From assembly GCA_900016675.1 (NCBI GenBank), contig LN483070.1, forward strand, positions 992,001 to 1,056,000: DNA of 64,000 nucleotides. The letters run 5' to 3'. Source of the DNA: Arthrobacter saudimassiliensis (lineage in GTDB: Bacteria > Actinomycetota > Actinomycetes > Actinomycetales > Micrococcaceae). The translations under genes and the position numbers were made by a program. Below the pieces are notes generated by a model. That model ran no database searches. It saw nothing but the letters and a program-made list of their open reading frames with translations, and was not told where the DNA came from. Of the stretch, positions 42,346 through 50,511 are shown one piece after another. Each line of letters starts with the position of its first letter. The first letter of the stretch is position 1.

Positions 42346-43146
42346 GTGAAGGCTATTCGGGCGCTGGCCGCCGCGGCGGCGACGGTCCTCGCCGCCGGCT
42401 GCAGCAGCCCGGCAGGCTCCGACCCCTCGCCCGCCCCGGCAACGGCCCCCTCGTCCGCCCCCGTCGCCCCACCGTCGTCGGCCCCGGCCGGTCCGGAGCC
42501 CACCGCCCTGCCCCCGGCCGACGGCAGCCCGTCCGCCGACGCGGCGGCAACCCGCTGGCTTTCCGCTGCGGATCTGCAGGCTGTACTGCTGGCGGTACGT
42601 GCGCAGCGGGGCCTGGACGCCCGCCTGATCGAAGCGGCCGAGCTCGAGGCTCAGGCCGACGCCGCGCGGGCCGCGCTGCTGGCCGCTGATATCCGGCCCG
42701 CCGCCTGCGCCGAGCTGGCCGCCAATGAGGCATCCGCCGTTCCCGACGGCGGCAGCCTCGCCCTGCTGGCCGTGACCGGCACCCCGGACGGCGTCGATAC
42801 GCTTGCCGTCGCCTCCCATCCGGACCCGGCGGTCCTGGCCGGACTCCAGGACACGGCGGCACGGCTGCTGGAGGAGTGCTCCACGTTCACCATGACGTTC
42901 GGGGGCAGCACCGTCACGACCACCGCCGCTTCCGCCCCCGTGCCGGACGCCCTGCCCGGCGCCGCCGCCGTGCGGACCGTCTCCGAGGGCGCCGGGCAGC
43001 GGCTTGAAACCCTGAGCGTCAGCAGCGTCCGGGGCCACCACCGGGTGCAGGTATCCGTGACGTCCCCCGCGGACCCCGCCGCCGCCGTCGCGCACGCAGC
43101 GGAACTGATCGAGGCCGTGCACACGGAACTGCAGCGGCTTCCCTGA
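42346..43146 (+). CDS. Putative lipoprotein, tandem paralogue 2
   Basis: Protein of 266 residues. The signal peptide ends VLAAGC with the lipid-modified cysteine at about 19, followed by a Pro/Ala/Ser linker of about 60 residues. The folded part matches the preceding gene in order: WLSAADLQAVLLAVRAQRGL, then PAACAELAANE, LEECSTFTMTFGGSTVTT and a final RVQVSVTSPADPAAAVAHA. Overall identity looks low. GTG 42346 follows GGAGGGGGAG. The two genes probably arose by duplication and keep separate transcription, since a terminator lies between them. Function is unknown. Confidence 0.78.
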   Translation: MKAIRALAAAAATVLAAGCSSPAGSDPSPAPATAPSSAPVAPPSSAPAGPEPTALPPADGSPSADAAATRWLSAADLQAVLLAVRAQRGLDARLIEAAELEAQADAARAALLAADIRPAACAELAANEASAVPDGGSLALLAVTGTPDGVDTLAVASHPDPAVLAGLQDTAARLLEECSTFTMTFGGSTVTTTAASAPVPDALPGAAAVRTVSEGAGQRLETLSVSSVRGHHRVQVSVTSPADPAAAVAHAAELIEAVHTELQRLP

Positions 43147-43265
43147 GAGGGGCCGGCGCCCGGGCGGGTGCGGCGCTGGCCGGCGGGGTCCTGCCGACGC
43201 GCTAGATTAGATGCAGTTCCAACTCTCGGATGCAGCCGGTGCGCTGCAGAAATGGATTTCCCAGC

Positions 43266-45065
43266 GTGGTCCTTCGACTTTCCACCCTTTTCCTCCGCAC
43301 GCTCCGCGAGGATCCCGCCGACGCCGACGTCGCCAGCCACCGGCTCCTGGTCCGGGCCGGCTACATCCGCCGGGCCGCTCCCGGCATCTACTCCTGGCTG
43401 CCGCTGGGCCTGCGCGTGCTCGGCAAGGTCGAGACCATCATCCGCGAAGAGATGGCCGCCATCGGCGCCCAGGAAGTGCACTTCCCGGCCCTGCTGCCGC
43501 GCGAACCCTACGAGGCGACCAACCGGTGGACCGAGTACGGCGACAACCTGTTCCGGCTGCAGGACCGCAAGGGCGCCGACTACCTGCTGGCCCCCACGCA
43601 CGAGGAAATGTTCACCCTGCTGGTGAAGGACCTCTACAGCTCCTACAAGGACCTGCCGGTGTCCCTGTTCCAGATCCAGAACAAGTACCGCGACGAGGCG
43701 CGCCCCCGCGCCGGGCTGCTGCGCGGCCGCGAGTTCATCATGAAGGACTCCTACTCCTTCGACATCGACGACGAGGGCCTGGAGGCCAGCTACCAGGCGC
43801 ACCGCGGCGCGTACCTGCGCATCTTCGAGCGCCTCGGCCTGGACATCGTCGTCGTTTCCGCGGTGTCCGGCGCCATGGGCGGTTCGAAGAGCGAGGAGTT
43901 CCTGCACCCGACGCCGGTCGGCGAGGACACCTACGTCCGCTCCGCCGGCGGCTACGCGGCCAACGTGGAAGCGGTCACCACGGTGGCCCCCGAGTCGGTC
44001 GACTACGCCGACGCCCCGGCGGCCGAGGTCGTCGACACCCCGGACACCCCGACCATCGAGACCCTGGTCGCCGACGTCAACGCGCGTTTCCCCCGCGCTG
44101 AAGGGGAATGGACGGCCGCCGACACGCTGAAGAACGTGGTCCTGGCCGTGACCCTGCCCACCGGCGAACGGCAGGTCGTCGTCGTCGGCGTGCCCGGCGA
44201 CCGCACCGTGGACCTCAAGCGCATCGAGGCGAACATCGGCGCGCACCTCGAGATGGGCGGCGAGGTAGAGGTCGACGCCGCCGGCGACGAGGATCTCGCC
44301 AAGCACCCCGGCCTGGTCAAGGGCTACATCGGCCCGGGCCTGTCACTGTCCGAGGCCGTGCTCGGCACCGAATCCGCCACCGGCCTGCTCTACCTGGTGG
44401 ACCCCCGGGTGGTCGAAGGCACCCGGTGGATCACCGGCGCCAACGTCACCGGCAAGCACGTCATCGGCCTGGTCGCCGGCCGCGACTTCACCTGGGACGG
44501 CGTCATCGAGTCCGTCGAGGTCCGTGAAGGGGACCCGGCTCCGGACGGGTCCGGACCGCTCGAGGCGGCCCGCGGCATCGAGATGGGCCACATCTTCCAG
44601 CTCGGCCGCAAGTACGCCGAAGCGCTGGGCCTGAAGGTCCTGGACCGCAACGGCAAGCTGGCCACGGTCACCATGGGCTCCTACGGCGTCGGCGTCACCC
44701 GCGCCGTGGCCGCCCTGGCCGAGTCCAACCACGACGACAAGGGGATCGTCTGGCCCCGCTCCGTCGCACCGGCCGACGTCCACGTGGTGGCCACCGGCAA
44801 GGGCGCGGACGTGTTCGAAGCGGCCGAGCGGCTCAGCGCCGACCTGGAGGCCGCCGGCCTCGAGGTCATCTACGACGACCGGCCCAAGGTCTCGCCCGGG
44901 GTGAAGTTCGGCGACGCCGAACTGATCGGCGTCCCCACCATCCTGGTGGTCGGCCGCGGCCTGGCCGACGGCGTCGTCGAGGTCAAGGACCGCGCCACCG
45001 GCGCCGCCGAGAACGTCCCCGTGGACGAAGCCGTCGACTACGTGCTCCGCGCCGCCCGGCAGTAG
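43266..45065 (+). CDS. proS: Prolyl-tRNA synthetase (bacterial long form)
   Basis: Class II synthetase of 599 residues. [20 protein letters not shown] and [19 protein letters not shown] (motif 2), then [18 protein letters not shown] (motif 3), are visible. The middle carries the INS editing domain (about 220-400) that clears Ala-tRNA(Pro). The C-terminal anticodon-binding domain ends [16 protein letters not shown]. It charges tRNA-Pro in the cytoplasm. GTG 43266 is chosen because family proteins start [14 protein letters not shown]; the frame is open to 43230. The ribosome site is weak. A TAGATT-like -10 box is near 43203. Confidence 0.96.
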   Translation: MVLRLSTLFLRTLREDPADADVASHRLLVRAGYIRRAAPGIYSWLPLGLRVLGKVETIIREEMAAIGAQEVHFPALLPREPYEATNRWTEYGDNLFRLQDRKGADYLLAPTHEEMFTLLVKDLYSSYKDLPVSLFQIQNKYRDEARPRAGLLRGREFIMKDSYSFDIDDEGLEASYQAHRGAYLRIFERLGLDIVVVSAVSGAMGGSKSEEFLHPTPVGEDTYVRSAGGYAANVEAVTTVAPESVDYADAPAAEVVDTPDTPTIETLVADVNARFPRAEGEWTAADTLKNVVLAVTLPTGERQVVVVGVPGDRTVDLKRIEANIGAHLEMGGEVEVDAAGDEDLAKHPGLVKGYIGPGLSLSEAVLGTESATGLLYLVDPRVVEGTRWITGANVTGKHVIGLVAGRDFTWDGVIESVEVREGDPAPDGSGPLEAARGIEMGHIFQLGRKYAEALGLKVLDRNGKLATVTMGSYGVGVTRAVAALAESNHDDKGIVWPRSVAPADVHVVATGKGADVFEAAERLSADLEAAGLEVIYDDRPKVSPGVKFGDAELIGVPTILVVGRGLADGVVEVKDRATGAAENVPVDEAVDYVLRAARQ

Positions 45066-45071
45066 CCGGCG

Positions 45072-45872
45072 GTGGTCTCAGGTCTCGAGGACGTCCAGGC
45101 GGCCACCCTCCTGCTGGTGGTGGTGGCCGGCCTGGCCGCGGGCTGGGTGGACGCCGTGGTCGGCGGCGGCGGGCTGATCCAGCTCCCCGCGCTGCTCCTG
45201 GTCCCCGGGATCACTCCGGTCCAGGCCCTGGCGACCAACAAGATGGGCTCGGTGTTCGGCACCACCACCAGCGCCGTCACCTACTACCGCCGGGCCCATC
45301 CGGACCTGCGCACCGCGCTGCCGATGGCCGCCGTGGCACTGGCCGGCAGCTTCTGCGGCGCCGTGCTCGCAGCGTCGCTGCCGGCCTCGGTGTTCAAACC
45401 GATCATCGTTGCCGCCCTGATCGCCGTCGCGGTGTTCACCGCAGCCCGGCCCTCCGTGGGTGAGCTGACCAAGCTGCGCCACTCGGGCCGCCGGCACTAC
45501 GCCACGGCCGGCGCGATCGGGGCGGTGATCGGCTTCTACGACGGCCTGATCGGGCCCGGCACCGGGTCGTTCCTGGTCATCGCCATGGTGGTGCTGCTGG
45601 GCTACAACTTCCTGGCCGCCAGCGCCAAGGCCAAGATCGTGAACATGGCCACGAACATCGGTGCCCTGGCGTTCTTCCTTCCGCACGGTTCGCTGCTCTG
45701 GGGCCTGGGCCTGGTCCTGGGCCTGTCCAACATGGTCGGCGGGTACCTGGGCGCCCGCATGGCTGTGAAACAGGGCAGCCGGTTCGTGCGGGTGGTCTTC
45801 CTCGTCGTGGTCGGCGCGCTCATCGTGAAGCTGGGCTGGGACGTCTACGTGGAGAACATCCGCGGAGCCTGA
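45072..45872 (+). CDS. TSUP-family (TauE/SafE) anion transporter
   Basis: Protein of 266 residues with about eight helices in two repeats. The first has LAAGWVDAVVGGGGLIQLPA, the TSUP pattern, and its counterpart IGFYDGLIGPGTGSFLVIAM opens the second half. Members export sulfite, sulfoacetate or related anions, or import organosulfonates; the substrate is not known here. GTG 45072 lies 6 bp after proS, so read-through from proS is likely. The 3' end faces a convergent kinase gene only 4 bp away. Confidence 0.9.
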   Translation: MVSGLEDVQAATLLLVVVAGLAAGWVDAVVGGGGLIQLPALLLVPGITPVQALATNKMGSVFGTTTSAVTYYRRAHPDLRTALPMAAVALAGSFCGAVLAASLPASVFKPIIVAALIAVAVFTAARPSVGELTKLRHSGRRHYATAGAIGAVIGFYDGLIGPGTGSFLVIAMVVLLGYNFLAASAKAKIVNMATNIGALAFFLPHGSLLWGLGLVLGLSNMVGGYLGARMAVKQGSRFVRVVFLVVVGALIVKLGWDVYVENIRGA

Positions 45873-45876
45873 GCCT

Positions 45877-46866
45877 TTAGGGGGCCGGAAGCAGTCCCAC
45901 CGGCGGCAGCCCCGGGTGGAGCCGGCCCGTCAGCGCCGAGGCCACCCAGATGGAGCGCTGCGCCGCGCCCGGCGCGCCCTCGAGGACATGGTCCAGCGCG
46001 TTGCGGACCTCCCGCAGGATCGCCCACTCCGCGGCCGCCTGCTCATCCAGCCCGCCCGCCCGGCACAGGGCCGCCAGGCGGCGCCGCAGGTCCTCGGCCG
46101 GGTGCGCTTCGTCCAGCTCATCCAGGCGGTTCCACAGCATCGGCGCGACGGCGAACTCGGCCTCCCCGACCATGGCCTGCGGGTCGATGGCCACGAAACC
46201 GCCCGGGTCCGCCCGGCCGTCGGGACGGAAAAGGATGTTGCCGAAGTGCAGGTCCACGTGCAGCAGGACATCGTTGCTGCTGCGCCGGCCGACGGCGCCG
46301 CGCGTCTGTGCGGTTTCAAGCGCGGCTTCCAGGAGCCAGCGCTCGAACGGGCGGCCGAGCATCTCCCAATCGGCCGGGATTTCGTCGCTGAGCTGCTCGG
46401 CCCGGGCCGCCGCCGACGGCAGCTCGGCCCAGGCGGCGCCGTCGCCGGCCGGAAGCGAGAGCACCCGGATCAGCCGCCCCCACTCGGCGACGGCGGTGTC
46501 CATATCCTCGGTGAACAGGCTCCTGTCCTCCGCCAGGCGCTCCAGGACCAGGCAGTCGCCGGGGGCTTCACGGCTGAGCAGCCGGACGGCGCCCGCACCG
46601 TCCCACAGCTGCAGGGCGGTCGCCTCGGCGGCCGCTTCGGGATGAGGATAGGCGAACTTCAGGACGGCCCGGCCGGCGGCGCCGCGGACCGGAACCACCA
46701 GGGCGCCGTGGCCGTGCCAGGCCCGGCCCGCGTCGGCCGGATCGGGTTCCAGGCCCAGCCCGTCGAGGGCCGACGCCAACCGGCCGGGCAGGGAGTCCAG
46801 CCAGGCGCGGCCCTGCCGGCTGCCGCGGTAGCGGCGGACCAGCTCCTCGGGTACGGCCGGGATCAC
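45877..46866 (-). CDS. Aminoglycoside-phosphotransferase-like kinase (APH(6) family)
   Basis: About 329 residues. The kinase-like fold has RAVLKFAYPHPEAAAEATAL with the ATP lysine, VLLHVDLHFGNILFRPDG with the catalytic H-x-D-x4-N, and FVAIDPQAMVGEAEFAVAP with the metal-binding aspartate. This pattern fits the streptomycin 6-kinase family PF04655. Many chromosomal members have no proven resistance role, so drug phosphorylation is only a possibility. GTG 46866 is chosen since homology starts near VPEELVRRYRGSR; ATG 46995 would overlap the next gene upstream. Confidence 0.8.
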   Translation of the reverse strand: MIPAVPEELVRRYRGSRQGRAWLDSLPGRLASALDGLGLEPDPADAGRAWHGHGALVVPVRGAAGRAVLKFAYPHPEAAAEATALQLWDGAGAVRLLSREAPGDCLVLERLAEDRSLFTEDMDTAVAEWGRLIRVLSLPAGDGAAWAELPSAAARAEQLSDEIPADWEMLGRPFERWLLEAALETAQTRGAVGRRSSNDVLLHVDLHFGNILFRPDGRADPGGFVAIDPQAMVGEAEFAVAPMLWNRLDELDEAHPAEDLRRRLAALCRAGGLDEQAAAEWAILREVRNALDHVLEGAPGAAQRSIWVASALTGRLHPGLPPVGLLPAP

Positions 46867-46921
46867 GGGGCGGCCCGTACCGGCGCCGCCGGGGTCCGCG
46901 TCGCCGCCCGGGCGTGCGGGG

Positions 46922-47992
46922 TCAGGTCCACGGCAGGTCTCCGGCTCCGGAGGGCAGCCCGGGCAGGGGTTCCGCCCCGCGGTCGGCCGCCGCATGCTCC
47001 GCAGTCCGGACCAGCCGGCCGATGGCCCAGGACCGCACCTGGCCTTCGCTGAGGCTGATCAGTTCCGCATAGAGGCCGGGCAGCGACTGTTCCAGGTCCT
47101 CCAGCGCCGCTTCCGGGTCGGACGCGAAGCCCGCGTCGAGGGCATACGCCGGCGCCGGAGCGAGAGCGGGGTGGCACACCAGCGGCAGCAGCTCCACCCC
47201 GTCGGCGCCGTGCCCGGCGTGGGCGCGGGACATCGCCGCCAGTTCAGCAGCGGGCTGCCACGGCTCCAGCCGCGCCTGGACCACCTCATAGGCGTAGGCG
47301 GCACCGTATTCCGCATCCACAGCGGCCTGCAGGGCTTCGGCGGCGTCGTCCCCGCCGGCGCCGCCGCCGGCTCCGGTGCCGTCCCCGGCAGCGGTTTCCT
47401 GCGTCGGTTCGGTGCAGGACGGCGTGTCGGCGGCGACCGGCGCCCAGGTGTCCGGCGCTTCAGGGCGGGGCAGGCCGGCGTCCACGGCGGCCTGCGAGGC
47501 GAGCAGCCACTGCCCGGCTCCCACCGAGGCGAGCAGCCGCGCAGTGCCGCCGTCGGCGCGTACCGCGTGTTCCAGGTTGGTCCGCGCGGCATCGGCAAGG
47601 GCCCGGACATACTCCCCGGGCGCGGCGTCGTCCGCGTCGGCCGCGTCGGCTGTGTCGGCGGCGGCCGTCCCGCCGTCGGCTCGGGTGGGCAGCGGCAGGG
47701 GGCGGAGCTCGGGATCCGCCAGCGCGGCGGCCTGGGCATTCAGCGCCTCCGCCTGCTGCCCGCGGCCCAGTGCGGCGGCCAGGCCGGCGAGCCTGCGGGC
47801 TTCCTCGCGGGCCGAGTGCCGCGCGTCGTCGGAGAACGACCGGGACACGGCGCCGCCGCCTGTCGGGGTCTGGAGCCCCAGGCCCAGCACGGCAACGCAC
47901 AGCAGCACCAGCAGCAGGCCGCGGCGGACGGCGCGGGCAGCGCGTCGCCCGGGGGCCGGGGCCGGATCGGAGGCGGGGACAGGGGAGTTCAC
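46922..47992 (-). CDS. DUF4439 (ferritin-like) protein with signal anchor
   Basis: About 356 residues. An N-terminal basic stretch and one membrane helix (GLLLVLLCVAVLGLGLQ) precede a long Ala/Asp-rich helical region and a C-terminal helical bundle AAVDAEYGAAYAYEVVQARL, the ferritin-like DUF4439 pattern. It probably faces the outside. Whether it binds metal is unknown; few of the ferritin iron ligands can be recognised. GTG 47992 is the first plausible start; the open frame on this strand continues far to the right under rimP and nusA only because of GC bias. It is divergent from rimP, with about 108 bp between. Confidence 0.72.
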   Translation of the reverse strand: MNSPVPASDPAPAPGRRAARAVRRGLLLVLLCVAVLGLGLQTPTGGGAVSRSFSDDARHSAREEARRLAGLAAALGRGQQAEALNAQAAALADPELRPLPLPTRADGGTAAADTADAADADDAAPGEYVRALADAARTNLEHAVRADGGTARLLASVGAGQWLLASQAAVDAGLPRPEAPDTWAPVAADTPSCTEPTQETAAGDGTGAGGGAGGDDAAEALQAAVDAEYGAAYAYEVVQARLEPWQPAAELAAMSRAHAGHGADGVELLPLVCHPALAPAPAYALDAGFASDPEAALEDLEQSLPGLYAELISLSEGQVRSWAIGRLVRTAEHAAADRGAEPLPGLPSGAGDLPWT

Positions 47993-48100
47993 AACAGTCG
48001 ATCGTCTCACGCCGGAGGCGGCGGACGCAGGCGGCGTGCGCGGAGCGCCCCGGAAAGTCGGTAGGCTAGGAGGTACAACATCATCAAGTGGGAGGCAGCT

Positions 48101-48730
48101 ATGGCGGTTCGGCCCGGCCACGGGAAAGACACGACGTCGAACTACCGCAGGAACGCAGTGAATGCGGAGGTAAGCGCCGAACGGCAGCGGCTCAGGGACT
48201 ATCTGGCGCCGGTTGCGCAGGAACAGGGACTGTTCCTGGAGGATGTTGAGATCCGCATCGCCGGTGCCCACCGCACCGTGCACGTGATCATCGACCTGCC
48301 CGAAGACGTACCGGGCAACATCAGCCTTGACCGCGTTTCCGAGGCCGCGAAGGTGCTCTCGGACGCGATGGACAACGATCCCGCCGACGACGGGCGGCCC
48401 TACAACCTGGAGGTTTCCTCCCCGGGCCTTTCCCGTCCCCTCACGGAGCGGCGGCACTGGAAGCGGAACCTGGGGCGGAAGGTCCGCGTCGATCTGCTCA
48501 AGGGTGAGGACCTCACCGGACGGGTCACGGAGGTGGGGGAGGAGGGGATCACCCTCATCCCCGAGCTGCCCGCCAAGAAGGGCATGACGCCCAAGCAGGG
48601 CGACCCGGTGCAGCTGGCCTTCGTGGACATCCGCCGGGGCAAGGTGGAGGTCGAATTCACCCACCTGGACGACGAACCGCTGGACGACGACGCCGGCGAT
48701 GACAATGACACCACAGCTGAGGAGGCCTAG
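48101..48730 (+). CDS. rimP: Ribosome maturation factor RimP
   Basis: Protein of 209 residues. The N-terminal alpha/beta domain has LRDYLAPVAQEQGLFLEDVE and HVIIDLPEDVPGNISLDRV, then YNLEVSSPGLSRPLTERRHW, the RimP signature. The C-terminal SH3-like barrel ends in an acidic tail of about 25 residues. It assists maturation of the 30S subunit. ATG 48101 follows GGGAGG at 48090-48095. It stands first in the nusA-infB operon, and its stop directly abuts the nusA ATG. Confidence 0.95.
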   Translation: MAVRPGHGKDTTSNYRRNAVNAEVSAERQRLRDYLAPVAQEQGLFLEDVEIRIAGAHRTVHVIIDLPEDVPGNISLDRVSEAAKVLSDAMDNDPADDGRPYNLEVSSPGLSRPLTERRHWKRNLGRKVRVDLLKGEDLTGRVTEVGEEGITLIPELPAKKGMTPKQGDPVQLAFVDIRRGKVEVEFTHLDDEPLDDDAGDDNDTTAEEA

Positions 48731-49702
48731 ATGGATATTGATATGAGTGCGCTGAGGCTGCTGGAACGTGAGCGGGAAATCCCGCTGGACCTGCTGATCC
48801 CCACCATCGAGCAGGCGCTGCTGGTCGCCTACCACAAGACCGCCGGCGCGCAGGAACGCGCCCGCGCCGAACTGGACCGCAAGAGCGGCCACGTCACGAT
48901 CTGGGCCACCGAGCTCGACGACGACGGCGAGCCGGTCGGCGAGTTCGACGACACCCCGGCCGGGTTTGGCCGGATCGCCGCCAGCACCGCACGGCAGATC
49001 ATCCTGCAGCGGCTGCGCGACGTCGAGGATGACCACATCCTCGGCGAATTCCGCGGCAAGGAAGGCGAACTGGTCTCCGGGCAGATCCAGCAGGGCAACA
49101 ATCCGCACATGATCCAGGTGAACCTGGGCACCATCGAAGCGCTGCTGCCGCCGCCCGAGCAGGTCCCCGGCGAAAAGTACACGCACGGGACCCGGCTGCG
49201 CGCGTTCGTCGTTGACGTCCGCCGCGGCTTCAAGGGCCCCTCGATCACGCTGTCCCGGTCCCACCCCGGCCTGGTCCGCAAGCTGTTCGAGCTGGAGGTC
49301 CCGGAGATCGCCGACGGCAGCGTCGAGATCGTGGCCCTGGCCCGGGAGGCGGGGCACCGCACCAAGATCGCGGTCAAGGCCAACGTCCCGGGCATCAACG
49401 CCAAGGGCGCCTGCATCGGTGAAATGGGCGCCCGCGTCCGCGCGGTCATGAACGAGCTGCACGACGAGAAGATCGACATCGTCGACTACAGCTCCGACCC
49501 GGCCACCTTCATCGCCAACTCCCTCTCGCCCTCCAAGGTCGTGTCGGTGCAGATCACCGACCCCGACGCCCGGTCCGCCCGCGTTGTCGTTCCCGACTAC
49601 CAGCTCTCGCTGGCGATCGGCAAGGAAGGGCAGAACGCCCGGCTCGCAGCCAAGCTCACGGGCTGGCGGATCGACATCGTTTCCGACGCGAAGCAGGGCT
49701 AG
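48731..49702 (+). CDS. nusA: Transcription termination/antitermination protein NusA
   Basis: Protein of 323 residues, the short actinobacterial form without the C-terminal acidic repeats of E. coli NusA. The N-terminal RNA-polymerase-binding domain ([20 protein letters not shown]) is followed by an S1 domain (about 105-185, [20 protein letters not shown]) and two KH domains ([18 protein letters not shown] and [20 protein letters not shown]). It modulates pausing, termination and rRNA antitermination. It starts at the base after the rimP stop and is followed by ylxR. Confidence 0.96.
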   Translation: MDIDMSALRLLEREREIPLDLLIPTIEQALLVAYHKTAGAQERARAELDRKSGHVTIWATELDDDGEPVGEFDDTPAGFGRIAASTARQIILQRLRDVEDDHILGEFRGKEGELVSGQIQQGNNPHMIQVNLGTIEALLPPPEQVPGEKYTHGTRLRAFVVDVRRGFKGPSITLSRSHPGLVRKLFELEVPEIADGSVEIVALAREAGHRTKIAVKANVPGINAKGACIGEMGARVRAVMNELHDEKIDIVDYSSDPATFIANSLSPSKVVSVQITDPDARSARVVVPDYQLSLAIGKEGQNARLAAKLTGWRIDIVSDAKQG

Positions 49703-49716
49703 GCGGAGCGGGCCCC

Positions 49717-50118
49717 ATGGCAGGGAATGCAGTTCACCGGAAAAGGGTTAGACTGTATGAGGCCGGGTCGCCGCTTCGCTTCAGCACCTCCCGCGCCGCC
49801 GGACATGTTCCGCGGCGCACCTGTGTGGGGTGCCGGAGAATCGATGACCAGGCCGCACTGCTGCGGTTGGTGGGCATTTCCGCCGCGGACGGCGTCGTCG
49901 TCCGTGTAGATGAACACCGCCGTATGTCCGGGCGGGGAGCATGGCTGCATCCCGACCCGGCCTGCCTGGCCTCGGCCGCCAAGCGACGTGCGTTCAACCG
50001 GGCCTTCCGGGGCCCGGCGGACACGCACGAAGTAGCCGAATGGTTCCAGGCCCAAGGAAGCGCTCCGACCGGGAGCGGTTCCGAAACCGTCCAACCTGAA
50101 AGCGGGTCAGCAATCTGA
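49717..50118 (+). CDS. ylxR: YlxR-family (DUF448) RNA-binding protein
   Basis: Protein of about 133 residues. VPRRTCVGCRRIDDQAALLR and GRGAWLHPDPACLASAAKRR are the two YlxR blocks. The family lies between nusA and infB in most Gram-positives; the B. subtilis protein (RnpM) binds and modulates RNase P. The N-terminal 25 residues before VPRRTC are not conserved, so the start ATG 49717 could be too early. The C-terminal Ser/Gly-rich tail is variable. It lies 14 bp after nusA. Confidence 0.88.
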   Translation: MAGNAVHRKRVRLYEAGSPLRFSTSRAAGHVPRRTCVGCRRIDDQAALLRLVGISAADGVVVRVDEHRRMSGRGAWLHPDPACLASAAKRRAFNRAFRGPADTHEVAEWFQAQGSAPTGSGSETVQPESGSAI

Positions 50119-50250
50119 TGGAAACCCGATGAGTACCCAGCGATGAGTACTTTCATGTGCTCTGTGAAGGGTCGTGCTGCACACGCAGCCGCGGCTCCCG
50201 CAAAATAGACGGTTCGTACCTGCCTCGGTGCGGACCGAGACAGGAGAAAT

Positions 50251-50502
50251 GTGGCCAAGGTCCGCGTACACGAGCTCGCCAAAGAGCTCGGCATTACCTC
50301 TAAGGATGCAGTAGCCAAACTGCAGGAACTGGGCGAGTTCGTCCGTTCCGCCTCGTCAACGATCGAGGCGCCCGTAGTCAAGAAGCTTCGCGGGGCGTTC
50401 CCCGACGCAGCCTCCAAGGCATCGTCCAAGCCCGCCGCCGCCCCGCGCCCGGCAGGCAACGGCTCCGCGAAGCTTCTTGACTACGGGCGCCTCGATCGTT
50501 GA
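50251..50502 (+). CDS. infB: Translation initiation factor IF-2, N-terminal fragment (gene split)
   Basis: This frame encodes the IF2N module: [20 protein letters not shown] followed by [20 protein letters not shown] and the start of the Pro/Ala linker. It breaks off at TGA 50500-50502. The final codons (from about 50465) do not encode IF-2 but are the reverse complement of 50347-50393. GTG/ATG-like start 50251 follows AGGAGAAATG. The rest of IF-2 continues in another frame from 50512. As written infB is interrupted, which an essential gene would hardly tolerate unless the second part is translated on its own. Confidence 0.8.
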   Translation: MAKVRVHELAKELGITSKDAVAKLQELGEFVRSASSTIEAPVVKKLRGAFPDAASKASSKPAAAPRPAGNGSAKLLDYGRLDR

Positions 50503-50511
50503 CGAGGCGGA
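50347..50511. repeat. 47-bp perfect inverted repeat within infB
   Basis: Arm 1 (50347-50393) codes for part of the IF2N domain. Arm 2 (50465-50511) is its exact reverse complement, 71 bp downstream. The second arm breaks the reading frame and appears to replace a piece of the Pro/Gly-rich linker. The transcript could form a very stable hairpin. It is either an assembly fold-back or a real template-switch inversion. Confidence 0.9.

Noticed and set aside
46922-49462. An 846-codon minus-strand frame reaching under rimP and nusA
   Set aside because: Only the part left of 47992 encodes a protein-like sequence (DUF4439); the rest is antisense to rimP and nusA.
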